This document shows positions 27,685-38,450 of a stretch of DNA of 64,000 nucleotides, piece by piece (position 1 is the stretch's first letter; every line of letters starts with the position of its first letter). Where the stretch lies: contig NZ_AP018929.1 in the NCBI RefSeq assembly GCF_008326425.1, positions 186,001 to 250,000 of the forward strand, read 5' to 3'. A program made the translations under genes and the position numbers. Source of the stretch: Sulfuracidifex tepidarius (GTDB lineage: Archaea > Thermoproteota > Thermoprotei_A > Sulfolobales > Sulfolobaceae). Under the pieces are notes generated by a model. It was not told the origin of the DNA. It searched no databases and saw only the letters and a program-made list of their open reading frames with translations.

Positions 27685-29004
27685 ATGAAGTACACAGAAC
27701 ATGCACCAAAACTCTTCATGAACACCGGAACAAGGTTTCCAAGGAAGATAATCTGGGGCATAGGCGCAGTCAAGTGGGCATGTGCTAAGGCTAACGTATC
27801 GCTGGGCCTTCTCGACAGAGAGAGGGGAGACTCGATCATGAAAGCTTCAATGGAACTCATGGAAGGTAAGCATGACGACAAGATAGTTTTGGACGTATTT
27901 CAGACCGGCTCAGGGACAGGGCTGAACATGAACGTGAACGAGGTAATCGCGGAGGTAGCCTCTTTCTATAGCGGGTTGAAGGTCCACCCGAACGATCACG
28001 TTAACTTGGGCCAGTCGTCGAATGACGTGGTTCCCACGAGTATCAGGGTGGCATCTGTCAGTCTAGCGGAGGAATCCCTGATACCCTCTCTAGAACACGC
28101 AGTCTCTGTGATATCCTCAAAGTCCAAGGAGTACGCAGACTACGTAAAGGCTGGAAGGACGCACCTGAGGGACGCTCTCCCCGTGACTTTCGGTCAGGAG
28201 TTAGGAGCTTACGCCGACGCTTTAACTCACGATGAGTACCTAGTTAAGTCCGCTCTTGATTACGTAAAGGAGCTTCCCATAGGCGGGACAGCTACTGGGA
28301 CGGGGCTGAACACTCACCCTGATTTTCAATCCAAGGTGATTTCAGAGTTAAATTCACTAACAGGATTGGGTTTCAAACCAGCCAACACTTTCAGAGGACT
28401 GAGGTTGCTCACTGACATGCTCTCCATGAGCTCGTCCATGAGGACTATAGCAATCGATCTGTACAGGATGGCACAGGACTTCAGGCTCATGTTCTCCGGT
28501 CCTTTCACCTCGATAGGCGAGATAGACATACCTTCGCAGGAAGAGATAGCAGGATCCTCAATAATGCCCGGAAAGACGAACCCCGTGACCGCAGAGGCTA
28601 TGATGCTGATCTCAGCTCAGGTGGTGGGTCTAGACCACGCAGTACAGTTCGCTTCAATGTTAGGAGAGTTCGAGCTAGCTATGGGCGTACCCCTTGTTGG
28701 ATATGATGTAGTCACGGAGATCTCCCTCCTGTCGGAAGCTTTGGGGAAGTTCTCCGACCTGGTAGTGAATGGATCTGTCCCTAACAAGGAGAAAATGTTA
28801 CGCTACGCCGAGTCTTCGCCCTCTCTCATCACAGTACTGTCCCCTATCATAGGTTACGATAAGGCTGCAGAGATAGGCAAGAAGCTCAATAAGGGTATGT
28901 CGATCAGGGAAGCGTTGAGGGGTCTAGGTTATAAGGACGAGGAAATAGACAAGATCCTCGATCTCAAGAAGCTGGTGAAACCTGGGACTAATCCTTTGTC
29001 ATGA
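27685..29004 (+). CDS. fumC: Class II fumarate hydratase
   Basis: 439 residues, slightly shorter than bacterial FumC (about 465). Motifs are [55 protein letters not shown] and the fumarase/aspartase signature [12 protein letters not shown] (about 290-301). It interconverts fumarate and malate in the citric acid cycle and in the carbon-fixation cycle of this group. The genuine substrate is fumarate rather than aspartate, judging by the overall motif set. It is divergent from the CARF-PIN candidate with a 97-base shared promoter region. Confidence 0.93.
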   Translation: MKYTEHAPKLFMNTGTRFPRKIIWGIGAVKWACAKANVSLGLLDRERGDSIMKASMELMEGKHDDKIVLDVFQTGSGTGLNMNVNEVIAEVASFYSGLKVHPNDHVNLGQSSNDVVPTSIRVASVSLAEESLIPSLEHAVSVISSKSKEYADYVKAGRTHLRDALPVTFGQELGAYADALTHDEYLVKSALDYVKELPIGGTATGTGLNTHPDFQSKVISELNSLTGLGFKPANTFRGLRLLTDMLSMSSSMRTIAIDLYRMAQDFRLMFSGPFTSIGEIDIPSQEEIAGSSIMPGKTNPVTAEAMMLISAQVVGLDHAVQFASMLGEFELAMGVPLVGYDVVTEISLLSEALGKFSDLVVNGSVPNKEKMLRYAESSPSLITVLSPIIGYDKAAEIGKKLNKGMSIREALRGLGYKDEEIDKILDLKKLVKPGTNPLS

Positions 29005-29168
29005 GCAGCTCAAGCAGACGGCAATTTTTATTCTGTTCTTTTTTAATTAATTTAGTTTCTTGGATATAGTATTATTTCTTCAGATCTAGAGCAGACATAT
29101 AAATTTATTCTTGATGTAGGTAAGTCTAATCTTCAACCTATATAAGAGATTACACAAATTCCATATTG

Positions 29169-29987
29169 ATGGAGAAAAAGAAATCTTTGAAAGTAGGCAA
29201 AACAACAGTTTTCGCCGGGAGTCCTAACACCTTGGCCTATGAAGGCATTGTTATAGATCTAGGCGGAAGAAACTCCGACCTTGAAATTGAGGCAGAATCA
29301 CAAATAGCTACCCATGGGCACTCAGACCACATAGCGGGGCTCTTCCTCGACGCCAAGAAGAAATACCTTCCTCCAGAGGACATGTGGGGAGTATCCCTCA
29401 TGGGAAGGAGGATGGCGGTCTACGGCTTTTCCTGTGCTGATTCTCCGCTGTTCACTTACGATCTGATCAAGGAGGATTTACAAGCTACTTTCAGTAATCC
29501 CGACGTGCAGATACTGAAAACTCCTGGTCACACACCGGGACATACAGCTTACCTTGTAGGCGATGTTCTGTACGCTGGGGACGCGTTCTTCGGTCAAAGG
29601 GTTCTCGAAAGTTTCGTATTTCCCTTTTATGTAGACTTCTGGAGAGCTATGGAGTCTCTCAAGTTAATAAAGGAGGAATCTAGATCCGTTGAAGGCATAG
29701 TCATCTCTCACGGTCCAGTTTACGAGAAAAGGAAGATGGTAGAACTGATAGACTTCAACCTGAAATACGGTGAGAAGCTAGTTTCTTACGTCAAGGAATC
29801 CCTTTCGGATTGGGTAACTTCACAGCAAGTCGTGGTCAGAGTCATGGAGAGTTTAGGAAAGAGAAAGGAGGAGATAACCCCCACGTCAGTGATAATGAAC
29901 GAAAAAACTGCGCTCTCTATAATATCAGGACTAAGGGTAGAATATCAAACCACAGAAGAGGGAGTGAAATACAAGATATCAGGGTGA
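29169..29987 (+). CDS. MBL-fold metallohydrolase
   Basis: 272 residues from ATG 29169; the preceding TTG at 29166 is also possible. The Zn-binding motif THGHSDHIAGL (HxHxDH) near residue 45 is followed by TPGHTPGHTAYLVGDVLYAGDAFF, which supplies the third His and bridging Asp, and a later VISHGPV His. About 65 C-terminal residues (from SDWVTSQQVV) look like a small winged-helix tail, as in LACTB2-like hydrolases. It is soluble. The substrate is unknown; thioester, lactone or RNA hydrolysis are all possible. Confidence 0.75.
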   Translation: MEKKKSLKVGKTTVFAGSPNTLAYEGIVIDLGGRNSDLEIEAESQIATHGHSDHIAGLFLDAKKKYLPPEDMWGVSLMGRRMAVYGFSCADSPLFTYDLIKEDLQATFSNPDVQILKTPGHTPGHTAYLVGDVLYAGDAFFGQRVLESFVFPFYVDFWRAMESLKLIKEESRSVEGIVISHGPVYEKRKMVELIDFNLKYGEKLVSYVKESLSDWVTSQQVVVRVMESLGKRKEEITPTSVIMNEKTALSIISGLRVEYQTTEEGVKYKISG

Positions 29988-30095
29988 GTAGTGAAAAGAT
30001 CTAGACTCTTTCATCAGGAGATTGTAACGGTTGGGATTAGAGAAGTTTTTTAGAGTGAAAAAGAAAAAAACGCTAAAACTACATATATGCACGTG

Positions 30096-30869
30096 TTATT
30101 CTCCCTTTAGCCCTTTCATGTTTATCCTGAAGTGCTTCTTTAACATCTCTCCTTTCTCTCCTCCTATGTCTAGATCTTCTTCAGTGACGTTGAACTCTCC
30201 TTTGTTGACCAAGTTAAGATATTCCTCCAGGAATTTCCCGTCCACTATACCCCCGTGGGATAACCCCACTGAGAAAGGGGAAAGGGATATCTGCTTCTTT
30301 ATGCTTTCCTTGTAACCTTCTAGGTCTATAGGTGGGGGAGTAGTTGGCATCATGACCCCGTTGAGGACTGCTCCAGCTGAGTCGCCGGCGAAAAGCATCC
30401 CTTCGTAGAACAGGGAGATGTGGTGCTTAGCATGACCTGGAGTGTAGATTACACTGATCTTTTTTCCGCCTAAATCAACCGTGTCCCCATCTTCAACCTC
30501 TATTACGTCATCTCTGGTCTTCTCCACCTCTCCGTAGACATCTACCAAGTCTCCCAGGACTTCCCTGGCGCTCTCGTTGAGCCTCCTTACCCCTTCGTCT
30601 GTGGTGAGGTACTTCCTGTAACCCGACTTCATCACAATCTTAGCTTCCTTATATCTTTCCATAGTTTCCTTCACAAGCCCCACGTGGTCTATATGAAGGT
30701 GAGTCAGGATCACGTAGCTCGCTGTGTCCACGAACCCTAGGTCTACCACAGAATTAGAGGGGCCAGGGTCTATTATAGCAGTCTTCTCCCCGCATATTAC
30801 GTATGTCGTCATTATCTCGGGATACTCGGGTGGACCCGAAGGTATGGCGTGCATTCCTTTACATGGCAT
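30096..30869 (-). CDS. MBL-fold metallohydrolase (glyoxalase II-like)
   Basis: 257 residues. HxHxDH motif in ILTHLHIDHVGLV (about 55-65), then YTPGHAKHHISLFYEGMLFAGDSAGAV with the third His and Asp ligands, and GLSHGGIVDG near the C-terminus. Unlike the neighbour at 29169 it opens with a short beta segment around TTYVICGEKTAIIDPGPS, typical of glyoxalase II-type members. The two genes converge and are not close paralogues. It is probably a cytoplasmic hydrolase of unknown substrate. Confidence 0.75.
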   Translation of the reverse strand: MPCKGMHAIPSGPPEYPEIMTTYVICGEKTAIIDPGPSNSVVDLGFVDTASYVILTHLHIDHVGLVKETMERYKEAKIVMKSGYRKYLTTDEGVRRLNESAREVLGDLVDVYGEVEKTRDDVIEVEDGDTVDLGGKKISVIYTPGHAKHHISLFYEGMLFAGDSAGAVLNGVMMPTTPPPIDLEGYKESIKKQISLSPFSVGLSHGGIVDGKFLEEYLNLVNKGEFNVTEEDLDIGGEKGEMLKKHFRINMKGLKGE

Positions 30870-31003
30870 TTTGACCTTGTTAATCTCTTTCTAAAGTTTT
30901 TAACTTCTCTGCTCTATACTTTTTAACATATAATCGCAATTCAATAAATTCTATATACCCTGTACCGTAAAAGTTATAATAAACTTCCTTTCTACTTATA
31001 CCG

Positions 31004-32869
31004 ATGACGACTGAAACTGAGGTAAAAAATCCGGATAAATTGCTCAGGAAAAACCTGAATCTGTTGGACCTCACCTTTTTGTCCATGGGTGGAATAATAG
31101 GTTCCGGGTGGCTCTTTGCTGCCCTGGACGCTGCGAGCACAGCTGGTCCTTCTGCGATTCTCTCCTGGTTGATAGCTGGAGTCTTAGTGATGTTCGTGGG
31201 TCTGTCTTACGCTGAGATAGCCAGTGCAATACCTAGGACAGGAGGTATCGTAAGATATCCGCATTACACCCATGGAAGCTACACGGGATATATCCTGGGC
31301 TTCCTGTATCTACTTTCCGCCATAACCGTTCCAGCAATTGAGGCTGAGGGAGCAATAGAGTACATATCCAGCGTGAATCCAAAGTTCGTCCTCTCCTACA
31401 CTACTACGGTGGACGGCTCCAGCGTTACCGTGCTCAACTATGAGGGAATAGGATTAGCCTTCCTCCTCATGTTGTTCTTCTTCTTCCTGAACTACGCCGG
31501 TATAAGAGTTCTTGGAAAGTCTAATACAGGAATCACTGTCTGGAAGATCATAATACCTACAGCTACGTTCCTCCTTCTGTTCTTGGCATATCATTCAGCC
31601 AACTTCACAAGTTATGGAGGATTGTTCCCCAGCAATGTAGCAGACGCATCAACTGGGATAGTTGGCCCTGCAGCAATGCTCTATGCTATACCAAGCTCTG
31701 GTATAATATTCTCTTACCTAGGCTTCAGGCAGGCCGTGGAATACTCTGGAGAGGCAAAGAACCCCCAAAAGGACGTTGGGAGGGCAGTTATACTGTCACT
31801 CATATTGGGTATAGTCATTTACACCATGCTTCAGGTCTCCTTCATTGGAGGACTTGACTGGGAAAAAGCTGGCATTACTCCAGGAGACTGGGGTGCACTA
31901 CTGAGCAGCAACTTTGCATCTTCTCCGTTCTATTCAGAGTTCACGTCTTCAGGGATAGCTCTTCTGGGAGCATGGGGTACACTGCTCTTGATTGACGCAA
32001 TAGTATCTCCTAGTGGGACAGGTTTAGTTTACACCGGAACATCTACGAGGACGATCTATGGTCTAAGTATGGACTCGTATTTCCCTAACATATTTAGCAA
32101 GGTAGGTAAGACGGGAATCCCATTCTTCGCGTTATTAGCCTCCTTAGTGGTAGGAAGTATATTCCTCTTACCGTTCCCAAGCTGGTACCTTCTAGTGGGA
32201 TTCATCTCTTCTGCTACAGTATTTACCTATATAATGGGAGGGATAGGTCTGGAATCGTTAAGGAACCATGCTCCGGATCTGAAGAGACCTTACAAGGCAA
32301 ATCCAGCTAAGGTGATAGCGCCTATAGCCACAACAGCTGCAATCCTAATAGTTTACTGGTCCGGTTTCACCACACTGTTCTACATACTTAGCGGTCTTTC
32401 CATAGGTGTCCCAATATTCTGGCTTTATTACGCTGTAAATCACATAAAGATGAACAAAGCTCTAGCTTATACAATGGGAATAGTCCAGCTTTTGACATCC
32501 CTCGGCTTGATATTCTTTGGTTACTTCAACGTAGTGACGAACTCATCACCTTCCTTAGAACCTTCATTCATTCTATATTACCTTGCTTTCATAGGAATGC
32601 TGGTAATTCCTACAATTATAGGGTATTCTTTCACTAGCGATGAAGGTAAAAAGGAGATAAGGAGCGGGTTCTGGCTTATAGGGCTAATCATAGTCATGTA
32701 TGGGATAAGCTTCTTCGGTGGGTTCGGTCCACTCAGTACTCCTCTTATACCGTTCCCTGAGGACACCATTGTAGCCGCGATAGTAGGATTAATATTCCAC
32801 TATGGTGGAGTGAAGAGCGCGTTTAGAACTGAGGAAATAGAACGTATAATTGAAGAACAGAGAGGGTAA
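31004..32869 (+). CDS. APC-superfamily amino acid/polyamine permease, long form
   Basis: 621 residues, about 14 helices. The helix 1 motif is LTFLSMGGIIGSGWLFA (GxIIGSGxF type, residues about 28-45), and FSYLGFRQAVEYSGEAKNPQKDVGRA is the helix 6/loop motif of the basic amino acid/polyamine branch. The length exceeds the usual 450-550 because of an extracytoplasmic insertion after helix 3 (IEYISSVNPKF to VTVLNYEG) and extra C-terminal helices. A TTATAATAA box about 28 bases before ATG 31004 supports a leaderless mRNA. It lacks the operator palindrome found at the first APC gene. Confidence 0.85.
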   Translation: MTTETEVKNPDKLLRKNLNLLDLTFLSMGGIIGSGWLFAALDAASTAGPSAILSWLIAGVLVMFVGLSYAEIASAIPRTGGIVRYPHYTHGSYTGYILGFLYLLSAITVPAIEAEGAIEYISSVNPKFVLSYTTTVDGSSVTVLNYEGIGLAFLLMLFFFFLNYAGIRVLGKSNTGITVWKIIIPTATFLLLFLAYHSANFTSYGGLFPSNVADASTGIVGPAAMLYAIPSSGIIFSYLGFRQAVEYSGEAKNPQKDVGRAVILSLILGIVIYTMLQVSFIGGLDWEKAGITPGDWGALLSSNFASSPFYSEFTSSGIALLGAWGTLLLIDAIVSPSGTGLVYTGTSTRTIYGLSMDSYFPNIFSKVGKTGIPFFALLASLVVGSIFLLPFPSWYLLVGFISSATVFTYIMGGIGLESLRNHAPDLKRPYKANPAKVIAPIATTAAILIVYWSGFTTLFYILSGLSIGVPIFWLYYAVNHIKMNKALAYTMGIVQLLTSLGLIFFGYFNVVTNSSPSLEPSFILYYLAFIGMLVIPTIIGYSFTSDEGKKEIRSGFWLIGLIIVMYGISFFGGFGPLSTPLIPFPEDTIVAAIVGLIFHYGGVKSAFRTEEIERIIEEQRG

Positions 32870-33074
32870 GCCACACTTTTTCTCTTCTTTTTTAAATGCA
32901 AATGCATCATAATCTCTTTCTTAAACTCTCTTCTTTAAAAATAATAAAGAAGAAAATATTTAGATCGAAGGAATTCACGTAAACTGCTACCTAGATCTAC
33001 GAGTCCTGACGTAAAACACGGTCTATCTGAGAACGGCAAAAAGAGATAAAAACGATACATGAAGATTCATAATC

Positions 33075-33605
33075 ATGTTCCAGATAGCAATAGCTGCACA
33101 TAGTTCTAACCCTTCCGAAGAGATGGCGAGGAAAGCCGAGAAGTTCGTCTCAGCAATAAAGAGAAACGACGTGATTATATTGCTAGGAGGTTACTGGGGC
33201 CTTATGAAAGTTGTCGCTGACAGAGCGTTAAGTGAGGGAATCCCAGTTGTCATGGTTCTCCCTATGGAGAGAGACGTTCCAGTACCTGAGAAAGTAGTCA
33301 GGATAGACAGCGGAAGCGAGTATAGGTCGAGATCGATCCCCCTTATAAGGTCTTCTGACGTGGTAGTTGCACTTGGAGGAGGGGCTGGTACCATCATAGA
33401 GATCCTTTTGGGTTACGCTATGGGAAAACATACTTTCGTTTTGAAAGGGAATGGGATGAGCTCTGACAACCTAGAAAAGGCATTCCCAGACTTCATTGAC
33501 GAGAGAAAAGTGACCAAGGTAATGTATTTCGATAACGTAGAGGAGATGGCTAAGGAAGTTCTCTCTTCAATGGATCACAGAAAGGTTGAGGAGAGATTCG
33601 GGTGA
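33075..33605 (+). CDS. SLOG-type Rossmann protein (TIGR00725/LOG-like)
   Basis: 176 residues with a nucleotide-binding Rossmann fold of the SLOG/LOG group: IAIAAHSSNPSEEMARKAEKF, IILLGGYWGLMKVVADRAL, and the signature VVALGGGAGTIIEILLGYAMGK (the GGxGTxxE element of LOG-like phosphoribohydrolases). Family members cleave nucleoside monophosphates or bind nucleotides. The Arg/Glu catalytic layout is only partly evident here, so the exact reaction is not assigned. It is monocistronic with a GATAAAAAC box. Confidence 0.7.
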   Translation: MFQIAIAAHSSNPSEEMARKAEKFVSAIKRNDVIILLGGYWGLMKVVADRALSEGIPVVMVLPMERDVPVPEKVVRIDSGSEYRSRSIPLIRSSDVVVALGGGAGTIIEILLGYAMGKHTFVLKGNGMSSDNLEKAFPDFIDERKVTKVMYFDNVEEMAKEVLSSMDHRKVEERFG

Positions 33606-33687
33606 AATTTATCCATTCTCACAGTGTCATAAAATAAATTTTATCAATTTTATAGTAAGAAAATTTTAGAACTTATAGCCAATTATT

Positions 33688-33957
33688 TATAGCAGTTGTT
33701 CTATTTTAATGTAATTTAAAGGTTTCATCAGACTTGGTGTACCCATAAACGTATTTTTAACGAACCTGAGGAGCTCCTCCATGTTCCTCAGGTTAAGGTA
33801 GCTGACCAGCTCCCTGACTACATTGACCAACGTCACGAAGGGGAGGAAGTGAGCTTGTGGTCTCCTTACGCTAGTGAGCGAGATGAAAAACTCTTAGATG
33901 ACGTGGTATATATCATAAGGTAACTTCTGAAAGTCATTTTTTAAAAACTTCTATCAA
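33688..33957 (-). pseudogene. Transposase C-terminal relic with in-frame stop
   Basis: On the minus strand a frame without a start codon reads NDFQKLPYDIYHVI, then TAA, then EFFISLTSVRRPQAHFLP, continuing through RELVSYLNLRNMEELLRFVK to a TAA at 33688. The sequence is coherent and protein-like across the internal stop, so it is a decayed gene fragment. The basic/aromatic style is that of a Sulfolobales transposase C-terminus, but I cannot name the IS family. It fills most of the 450-base gap between the SLOG gene and the DsrE-like gene. Confidence 0.4.
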
Positions 33958-34055
33958 AGGGAATTATAATTTATATATATAAATAAAAAAAGGCTTAAAA
34001 TAACAGAGTACAAAAAATATATGTGTATGCTACTTATTTTTTACTTTTAAATCTC

Positions 34056-34400
34056 CTAGATCGTGATGAGTTGCTCTACGTCTTTCATGGCTTCGTAAAA
34101 GTTCGGGAAACAACCTACCACAGCTTCCTCTATTAATGAATCTCCTAGGTTCCTCATGAACGTGCACTGGTCACATGCCTGAATGTACACTCCCTTCTTG
34201 TAAAGAGACCTAATCCTTTCAGCGGTATCGGTTCCTTTCACCAGCATATACACGTTGTCGTGAACGAAGAATATTCCCTTCACGTCAGCGACGTGTTTTC
34301 CCTCCTCTAGCTGTGGTATCACCATGTTGACCAGGATGTATTGTGCCAGGTTAGTCAACGCTATGTAAGCTACTTTCATATGTGCTTCACTCTCTTTCAT
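34056..34400 (-). CDS. DsrE/DsrF-like family protein
   Basis: 114 residues. The ATG at 34400 overlaps the upstream stop (ATGA), so it is translationally coupled to the gene at 34397. The fold is DsrE-like: MKVAYIALTNLAQYILVNMVIPQL, GIFFVHDNVYMLVKGT, then IQACDQCTFMRNLGDSLIEEAVVGCFPNFYEAM. The Cys pair (ACDQC) and the later VGCFP Cys occupy positions where sulfur-carrying DsrE-family proteins hold persulfides. The role is probably sulfur relay or a redox function in the cytoplasm; this is an inference. Confidence 0.7.
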   Translation of the reverse strand: MKESEAHMKVAYIALTNLAQYILVNMVIPQLEEGKHVADVKGIFFVHDNVYMLVKGTDTAERIRSLYKKGVYIQACDQCTFMRNLGDSLIEEAVVGCFPNFYEAMKDVEQLITI

Positions 34401-34759
34401 TCCGTGATCGTGTTCATGACCTCTCTTGTGAGATCCTCTACGTCTTTTGTGACCTTGAATCCCCTGATTTTAGATAGTTTTTCTATAGCATCTCCCACTC
34501 CTTTAACTTGGCCGTTGTTTACCCATTCACATAACGCTTCTAACACTATCTTGCTCGTCAGACACGGGTTCCCTGAGTACATGACGTTTACTTTCTGGTT
34601 CTCCCTTAGCCACAACAACTGAATTACACCCTTGGGCGTCACCAGCGTTTTCATTTTGTAACCTTCTTTCATCTTGTTAGTCCTGTACATCGGTCTCATC
34701 AGGAAGTCAGACGCTGAGTTCCTGTTTACCTTACAGCAATCATGTTCAAATTCTTTCAT
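34397..34759 (-). CDS. Unknown protein with Cys-Cys N-terminus, first gene of DsrE-like operon
   Basis: 120 residues from ATG 34759, which directly follows the palindromic operator at 34760-34776. Residues 8-9 are adjacent cysteines (EHDCCKVN) and another Cys lies in SGNPCLTSK. The middle is beta-like (MKTLVTPKGVIQLLWLRENQKVNVMY) and the last 50 residues are helical. There is no membrane segment or known signature. Overlap with the DsrE-like gene (ATGA) implies a joint function, perhaps a sulfur or redox partner. I do not recognise the family. Confidence 0.6.
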   Translation of the reverse strand: MKEFEHDCCKVNRNSASDFLMRPMYRTNKMKEGYKMKTLVTPKGVIQLLWLRENQKVNVMYSGNPCLTSKIVLEALCEWVNNGQVKGVGDAIEKLSKIRGFKVTKDVEDLTREVMNTITE

Positions 34760-34776
34760 ATTAGGGTCACCCTAAT
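34760..34776. promoter_or_regulatory. 17-base palindromic operator upstream of DsrE-like operon
   Basis: Perfect inverted repeat ATTAGGGT-C-ACCCTAAT, ending one base before the ATG (34759) on the minus strand. It matches the palindrome at 24110-24126 except for the central base. A TTTATTAAG-type TATA stretch lies about 20-25 bases upstream on the minus strand. This is a likely binding site of a dimeric repressor that controls both transcription units. Confidence 0.7.
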
Positions 34777-34919
34777 ACATCGTATCTTAATAAATAAAGT
34801 TATTGTACATGCGTAAGGAAGGATAAGGCTTTTCATGAGCTATTTAACGGGAATCACTAAATTTTGGAGAAGAGGGAGAAAAACTAACTGTTTTAAATCC
34901 TCGTCTCACTCTATCCATT

Positions 34920-35960
34920 ATGTTGGGTAAAATAGGGAAGAAGATATTTGATGAGGTTATCTACCCTAACTTGGGCGAGGTCAGGAAAGAGGTTATAGTG
35001 CCACCGAGGAACGGAGTTGATGTTGGAGTTGTGGATTTAGGAGACGGGAGGGTACTCGTCACGAAAACTGACCCTGTTTTCGTGGTAAAAGAATATGGGC
35101 TCAGGAAAGCCGCATGGTTCGCAGTTCACATATTAGCGAGCGACTTAATGACTTCTGGAATCCCTCCACAGTACGCCCTGATTGACCTTAACTTGCCCCC
35201 TTCAATGGAAGATGAAGAGTTGAAGGAGATGTGGGAAGGGATCAGCGACTCACTCAAAGAGATAAACGTCATGGTGATCGGAGGACACACAGGGAGATAT
35301 GAGGGAGTGAACTACCCAATGTTGGGAGGTTTCACGATGTTGGGAATAGGCGAGAAGGAGAGGCTCGCAAATCCTTCCAAGGTGAAGGTCGGAGACGAGG
35401 TTGTCGTAACGAAGGGGCCTGCGATAGAGGCCACAGCGCTCCTAGTCAACACGTTCCCCGACGTTTTCAAGGAGGAGATGTCAGAAGACTCCTTCAGGGA
35501 GGCAATGGACATGTACTGGAAGATGTCGTGTTGGAAGGACGGACTAGTAGCTTCCAAGGTAGGAGTGAACGCGATGCATGACGCCACAGAGGGAGGGTTG
35601 TGGAACGCTCTGGTTGAAATGAGCGAGTCCTCTGGTAGAGGAATGGCGATTGAGAAGGAGAAGGTACCGATACCACGTTCGGTGAGAGAAGTGACCGACC
35701 TAGTAGATATAGACCCCTTTACCTCAATAAGTGAGGGGACCATGGTGATAATTACGTCTAACGGTGAAGAGGTAGTCAAGTTGTTAAAGAGAGAGGGGAT
35801 AGGGGCTGAGGTAATAGGGAAGGTGACGGAAGACAAGGCTGTTAGGGTAGATGGGAATGTGATAGGGAGACCCGATTACGATCCCTTTTGGGTCGCTTTC
35901 TCTGAGGTAGGTAAGAAGGGAAAAGAAGCACTCAAGAAAAGAGGCAAAAACAAGACATAG
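34920..35960 (+). CDS. AIR synthase-related protein (HypE/SelD/PurM superfamily)
   Basis: 346 residues with the two-domain PurM/HypE layout: an N-terminal ATP-binding half ([51 protein letters not shown]) and a C-terminal half ([42 protein letters not shown]). It lacks the C-terminal Cys tail of HypE and the SelD Cys/Sec loop, so it is neither a bona fide HypE nor SelD. It probably phosphorylates or activates an amide or acid with ATP. It is leaderless (TTTTAAATCC box). It faces away from the DsrE-like operon across 160 bases. Confidence 0.75.
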   Translation: MLGKIGKKIFDEVIYPNLGEVRKEVIVPPRNGVDVGVVDLGDGRVLVTKTDPVFVVKEYGLRKAAWFAVHILASDLMTSGIPPQYALIDLNLPPSMEDEELKEMWEGISDSLKEINVMVIGGHTGRYEGVNYPMLGGFTMLGIGEKERLANPSKVKVGDEVVVTKGPAIEATALLVNTFPDVFKEEMSEDSFREAMDMYWKMSCWKDGLVASKVGVNAMHDATEGGLWNALVEMSESSGRGMAIEKEKVPIPRSVREVTDLVDIDPFTSISEGTMVIITSNGEEVVKLLKREGIGAEVIGKVTEDKAVRVDGNVIGRPDYDPFWVAFSEVGKKGKEALKKRGKNKT

Positions 35961-36095
35961 GTGACCTCATGTATCTTGAGCCTATAGCGAGATCATGGAG
36001 GGAATAGGGAAAAAGACACAATAATAATTTGTAGATATTCATTAACAATGTTAACATTATGGTCGTTTATTAATTCCAGTTGCTGAATTTCATTC

Positions 36096-38450
36096 ATGGA
36101 ATTAGAGAAAGCTACTGTGGACGACGTCCTTTCATACCTTTCAACTTCAAGGTCAGGTCTGACTTCTGATGAAGTTAAGAGGAGGTTAGAGAAGTACGGA
36201 TATAACGAAGTCAAAGAGAAGAAGGTAAGTCCGATCAGGAAGTTCTTGGAGAAGTTCAACGCTCCAGTCCCTTGGATGCTGGAGGTTACTTCTCTAGTGA
36301 CGTTCATCCTCAAGAAATACGACGATATGGCTATCATTCTCTTCCTTCTTGTCTTCAACGCTATAGTCAGCTTCGTCCAGGAATCCAGAGCTGAGAACGC
36401 GGTAGAGCTCCTTAGGAAGAAGCTCTCCGTCCAGACCTCCGTGCTAAGGGACGGGAAATGGGTCAGCGTTCAAGCGAGGGAATTAGTACCTGGCGACGTG
36501 GTACATGTGAGGTTGGGAGACATAGTCCCTGCTGACGTTAAGGTAATTGAAGGCGAAGTGGAGGTAGACCAGTCCGCCTTGACAGGGGAGTCCTTGGCTG
36601 TGGAAAAGAGGAAAGGCTCTATCCTTTACTCAGGCTCAATAGTAAAGAGAGGAGAGGCCGAAGGCGTAGTAGTCACGACTGGAGCTAAAACGTACTTTGG
36701 AAAGACAACCGAACTGGTTCAGAACGCCAAGGTAAAGTCTCACATAGAAGCCTTGATACTCGGAATAGTGAAGTACTTGATTACCATAGACGTCACTTTA
36801 GTACTACTAATTGTGATATACTCTTTCTTCACCAAGGTTCCTTTATCTAACGTGATACCTTTCGCTTTAGTAGTCCTCATCGCTTCGATACCAGTTGCCC
36901 TCCCCGCAACTTTCACCATTGCAATGGCTATAGGGGCTCTGGAGATGTCCAAAAGGGGAGTCTTGGTCACTAGGCTAAACGCTATAGAGGACGCTTCCTC
37001 TATGGACGTTCTATGCATGGATAAGACAGGTACAATAACTGAGAACAAGCTTTACGTAGTAGACCCCATAGTCATGCAGGGAAGTGAAGAGGAACTCATT
37101 AGATGTGCGGTGTTAGCATCTGAGGAGGCAGGAGAGGACCCGATAGACAAGGCAGTAATAAACTACGCTAGAGAGAAGGGAGTAAATGTAGATTTCTCGA
37201 TTAGGAAAAGCTTCACGCCTTTCGACCCTTCCACTAAGAGAAGCGAGGGAATCGTAGCGGAGAACGGAAGCGAGGTTAGAGTCGTGAAGGGAGCACCTCA
37301 GGTAGTAGGATCCTTGTGCGGAATGAGTGATGAAATAAAAGACACTATAGATAAACTTGCAATGAGGGGCTTCAGGGTAATCGCTGTAGGTAAAGGTAAG
37401 GGAGGGAATAACCTCACTCTACTTGGACTGCTCCCGCTTTACGACAGGCCCAGAAAGGACTCTGCAACCTTGATAAGTGAGCTTAAGGACTTAGGAGTCT
37501 CAGTGAAGATGATCACCGGAGACAACAAAGCGATAGCGGGAGAGATAGCGAAAGAGGTGAAAATAGACGGTCCTCCTTGTTCGATATCGGACGTGAAAGA
37601 AGGGAAAGAGAAAGTAGATGAATGTGGAGTACTAGCTGAGGTTTTCCCGGAGGACAAGTTCTTCGTTGTAAAATCCCTTCAGAAAGAAGGACACGTGACA
37701 GGGATGACGGGAGACGGAGTGAACGACGCTCCGGCGTTGAAACAAGCTGAGGTCGGGATCGCCGTGAGCAACGCTACAGACGTGGCCAAAGCGGCTGCGA
37801 GTATTGTCCTCACACATGAGGGTATAGTAGACATAGTCGATGCGGTGAAAAGCGGAAGAAGGATATACCAGAGGATGCTTACCTACACTCTCAATAAAAT
37901 TATGAAGACTATACAAGTAGTCTTCTTCCTTACTACCTCGTTCTTTGTGTTCAGGTTCTTCGTTACCACACCCTTTGATATAATCTTGCTTCTCTTCGCT
38001 AACGATTTCGTGACCATGTCGATAGCTACAGACAACGTAAGGTACTCCAAGTCCCCTGAAAAGTGGAAAGTGAAACCCTTAGTCATGAGCTCCGCGGTCC
38101 TCTCTACCATGTTAGTCCTAGAAGGCTTCGCTGGCGTCTTCCTTTCCATGAGGCTGGGCTTCTCTCAGGGGGAGATACAGACTTTTGTCTTCGACCTGCT
38201 GGTCTTCTCAGGGCTATTCACAGTCCTCATGGTGAGGGAAAGAAAGAGGTTCTGGCACTCAGCTCCCAGCAGATGGCTCCTTCTCTCAATCTTGGGTGAT
38301 ATAGTGGTGATAAGTGTAATTTCAATCCTGGGAGTTCTCGTGAGCCCTATCCCTCCCCTGAGCGTCGTGTACGTTATACTTCTGACGTTTGGTTGGATGG
38401 TATTGATGGACTTCGTGAAGAATCTTGTTTTCAGGAGATACGGTCTGTAA
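36096..38450 (+). CDS. P-type plasma-membrane H+-ATPase (P3A)
   Basis: 784 residues. Cation-ATPase N-terminus, then [23 protein letters not shown] (163-166), the transmembrane PVALP (266-270) and the phosphorylated Asp in [11 protein letters not shown] (Asp about 309), followed by the hinge [20 protein letters not shown]. The [11 protein letters not shown] and [10 protein letters not shown]-like stretches place it in the P3A proton pump group. There is no metal-binding N-terminal domain. It would export protons to hold the near-neutral cytoplasm of an acidophile. A GTTTATTAA box about 27 bases upstream gives a leaderless start at 36096. Confidence 0.9.
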   Translation: MELEKATVDDVLSYLSTSRSGLTSDEVKRRLEKYGYNEVKEKKVSPIRKFLEKFNAPVPWMLEVTSLVTFILKKYDDMAIILFLLVFNAIVSFVQESRAENAVELLRKKLSVQTSVLRDGKWVSVQARELVPGDVVHVRLGDIVPADVKVIEGEVEVDQSALTGESLAVEKRKGSILYSGSIVKRGEAEGVVVTTGAKTYFGKTTELVQNAKVKSHIEALILGIVKYLITIDVTLVLLIVIYSFFTKVPLSNVIPFALVVLIASIPVALPATFTIAMAIGALEMSKRGVLVTRLNAIEDASSMDVLCMDKTGTITENKLYVVDPIVMQGSEEELIRCAVLASEEAGEDPIDKAVINYAREKGVNVDFSIRKSFTPFDPSTKRSEGIVAENGSEVRVVKGAPQVVGSLCGMSDEIKDTIDKLAMRGFRVIAVGKGKGGNNLTLLGLLPLYDRPRKDSATLISELKDLGVSVKMITGDNKAIAGEIAKEVKIDGPPCSISDVKEGKEKVDECGVLAEVFPEDKFFVVKSLQKEGHVTGMTGDGVNDAPALKQAEVGIAVSNATDVAKAAASIVLTHEGIVDIVDAVKSGRRIYQRMLTYTLNKIMKTIQVVFFLTTSFFVFRFFVTTPFDIILLLFANDFVTMSIATDNVRYSKSPEKWKVKPLVMSSAVLSTMLVLEGFAGVFLSMRLGFSQGEIQTFVFDLLVFSGLFTVLMVRERKRFWHSAPSRWLLLSILGDIVVISVISILGVLVSPIPPLSVVYVILLTFGWMVLMDFVKNLVFRRYGL

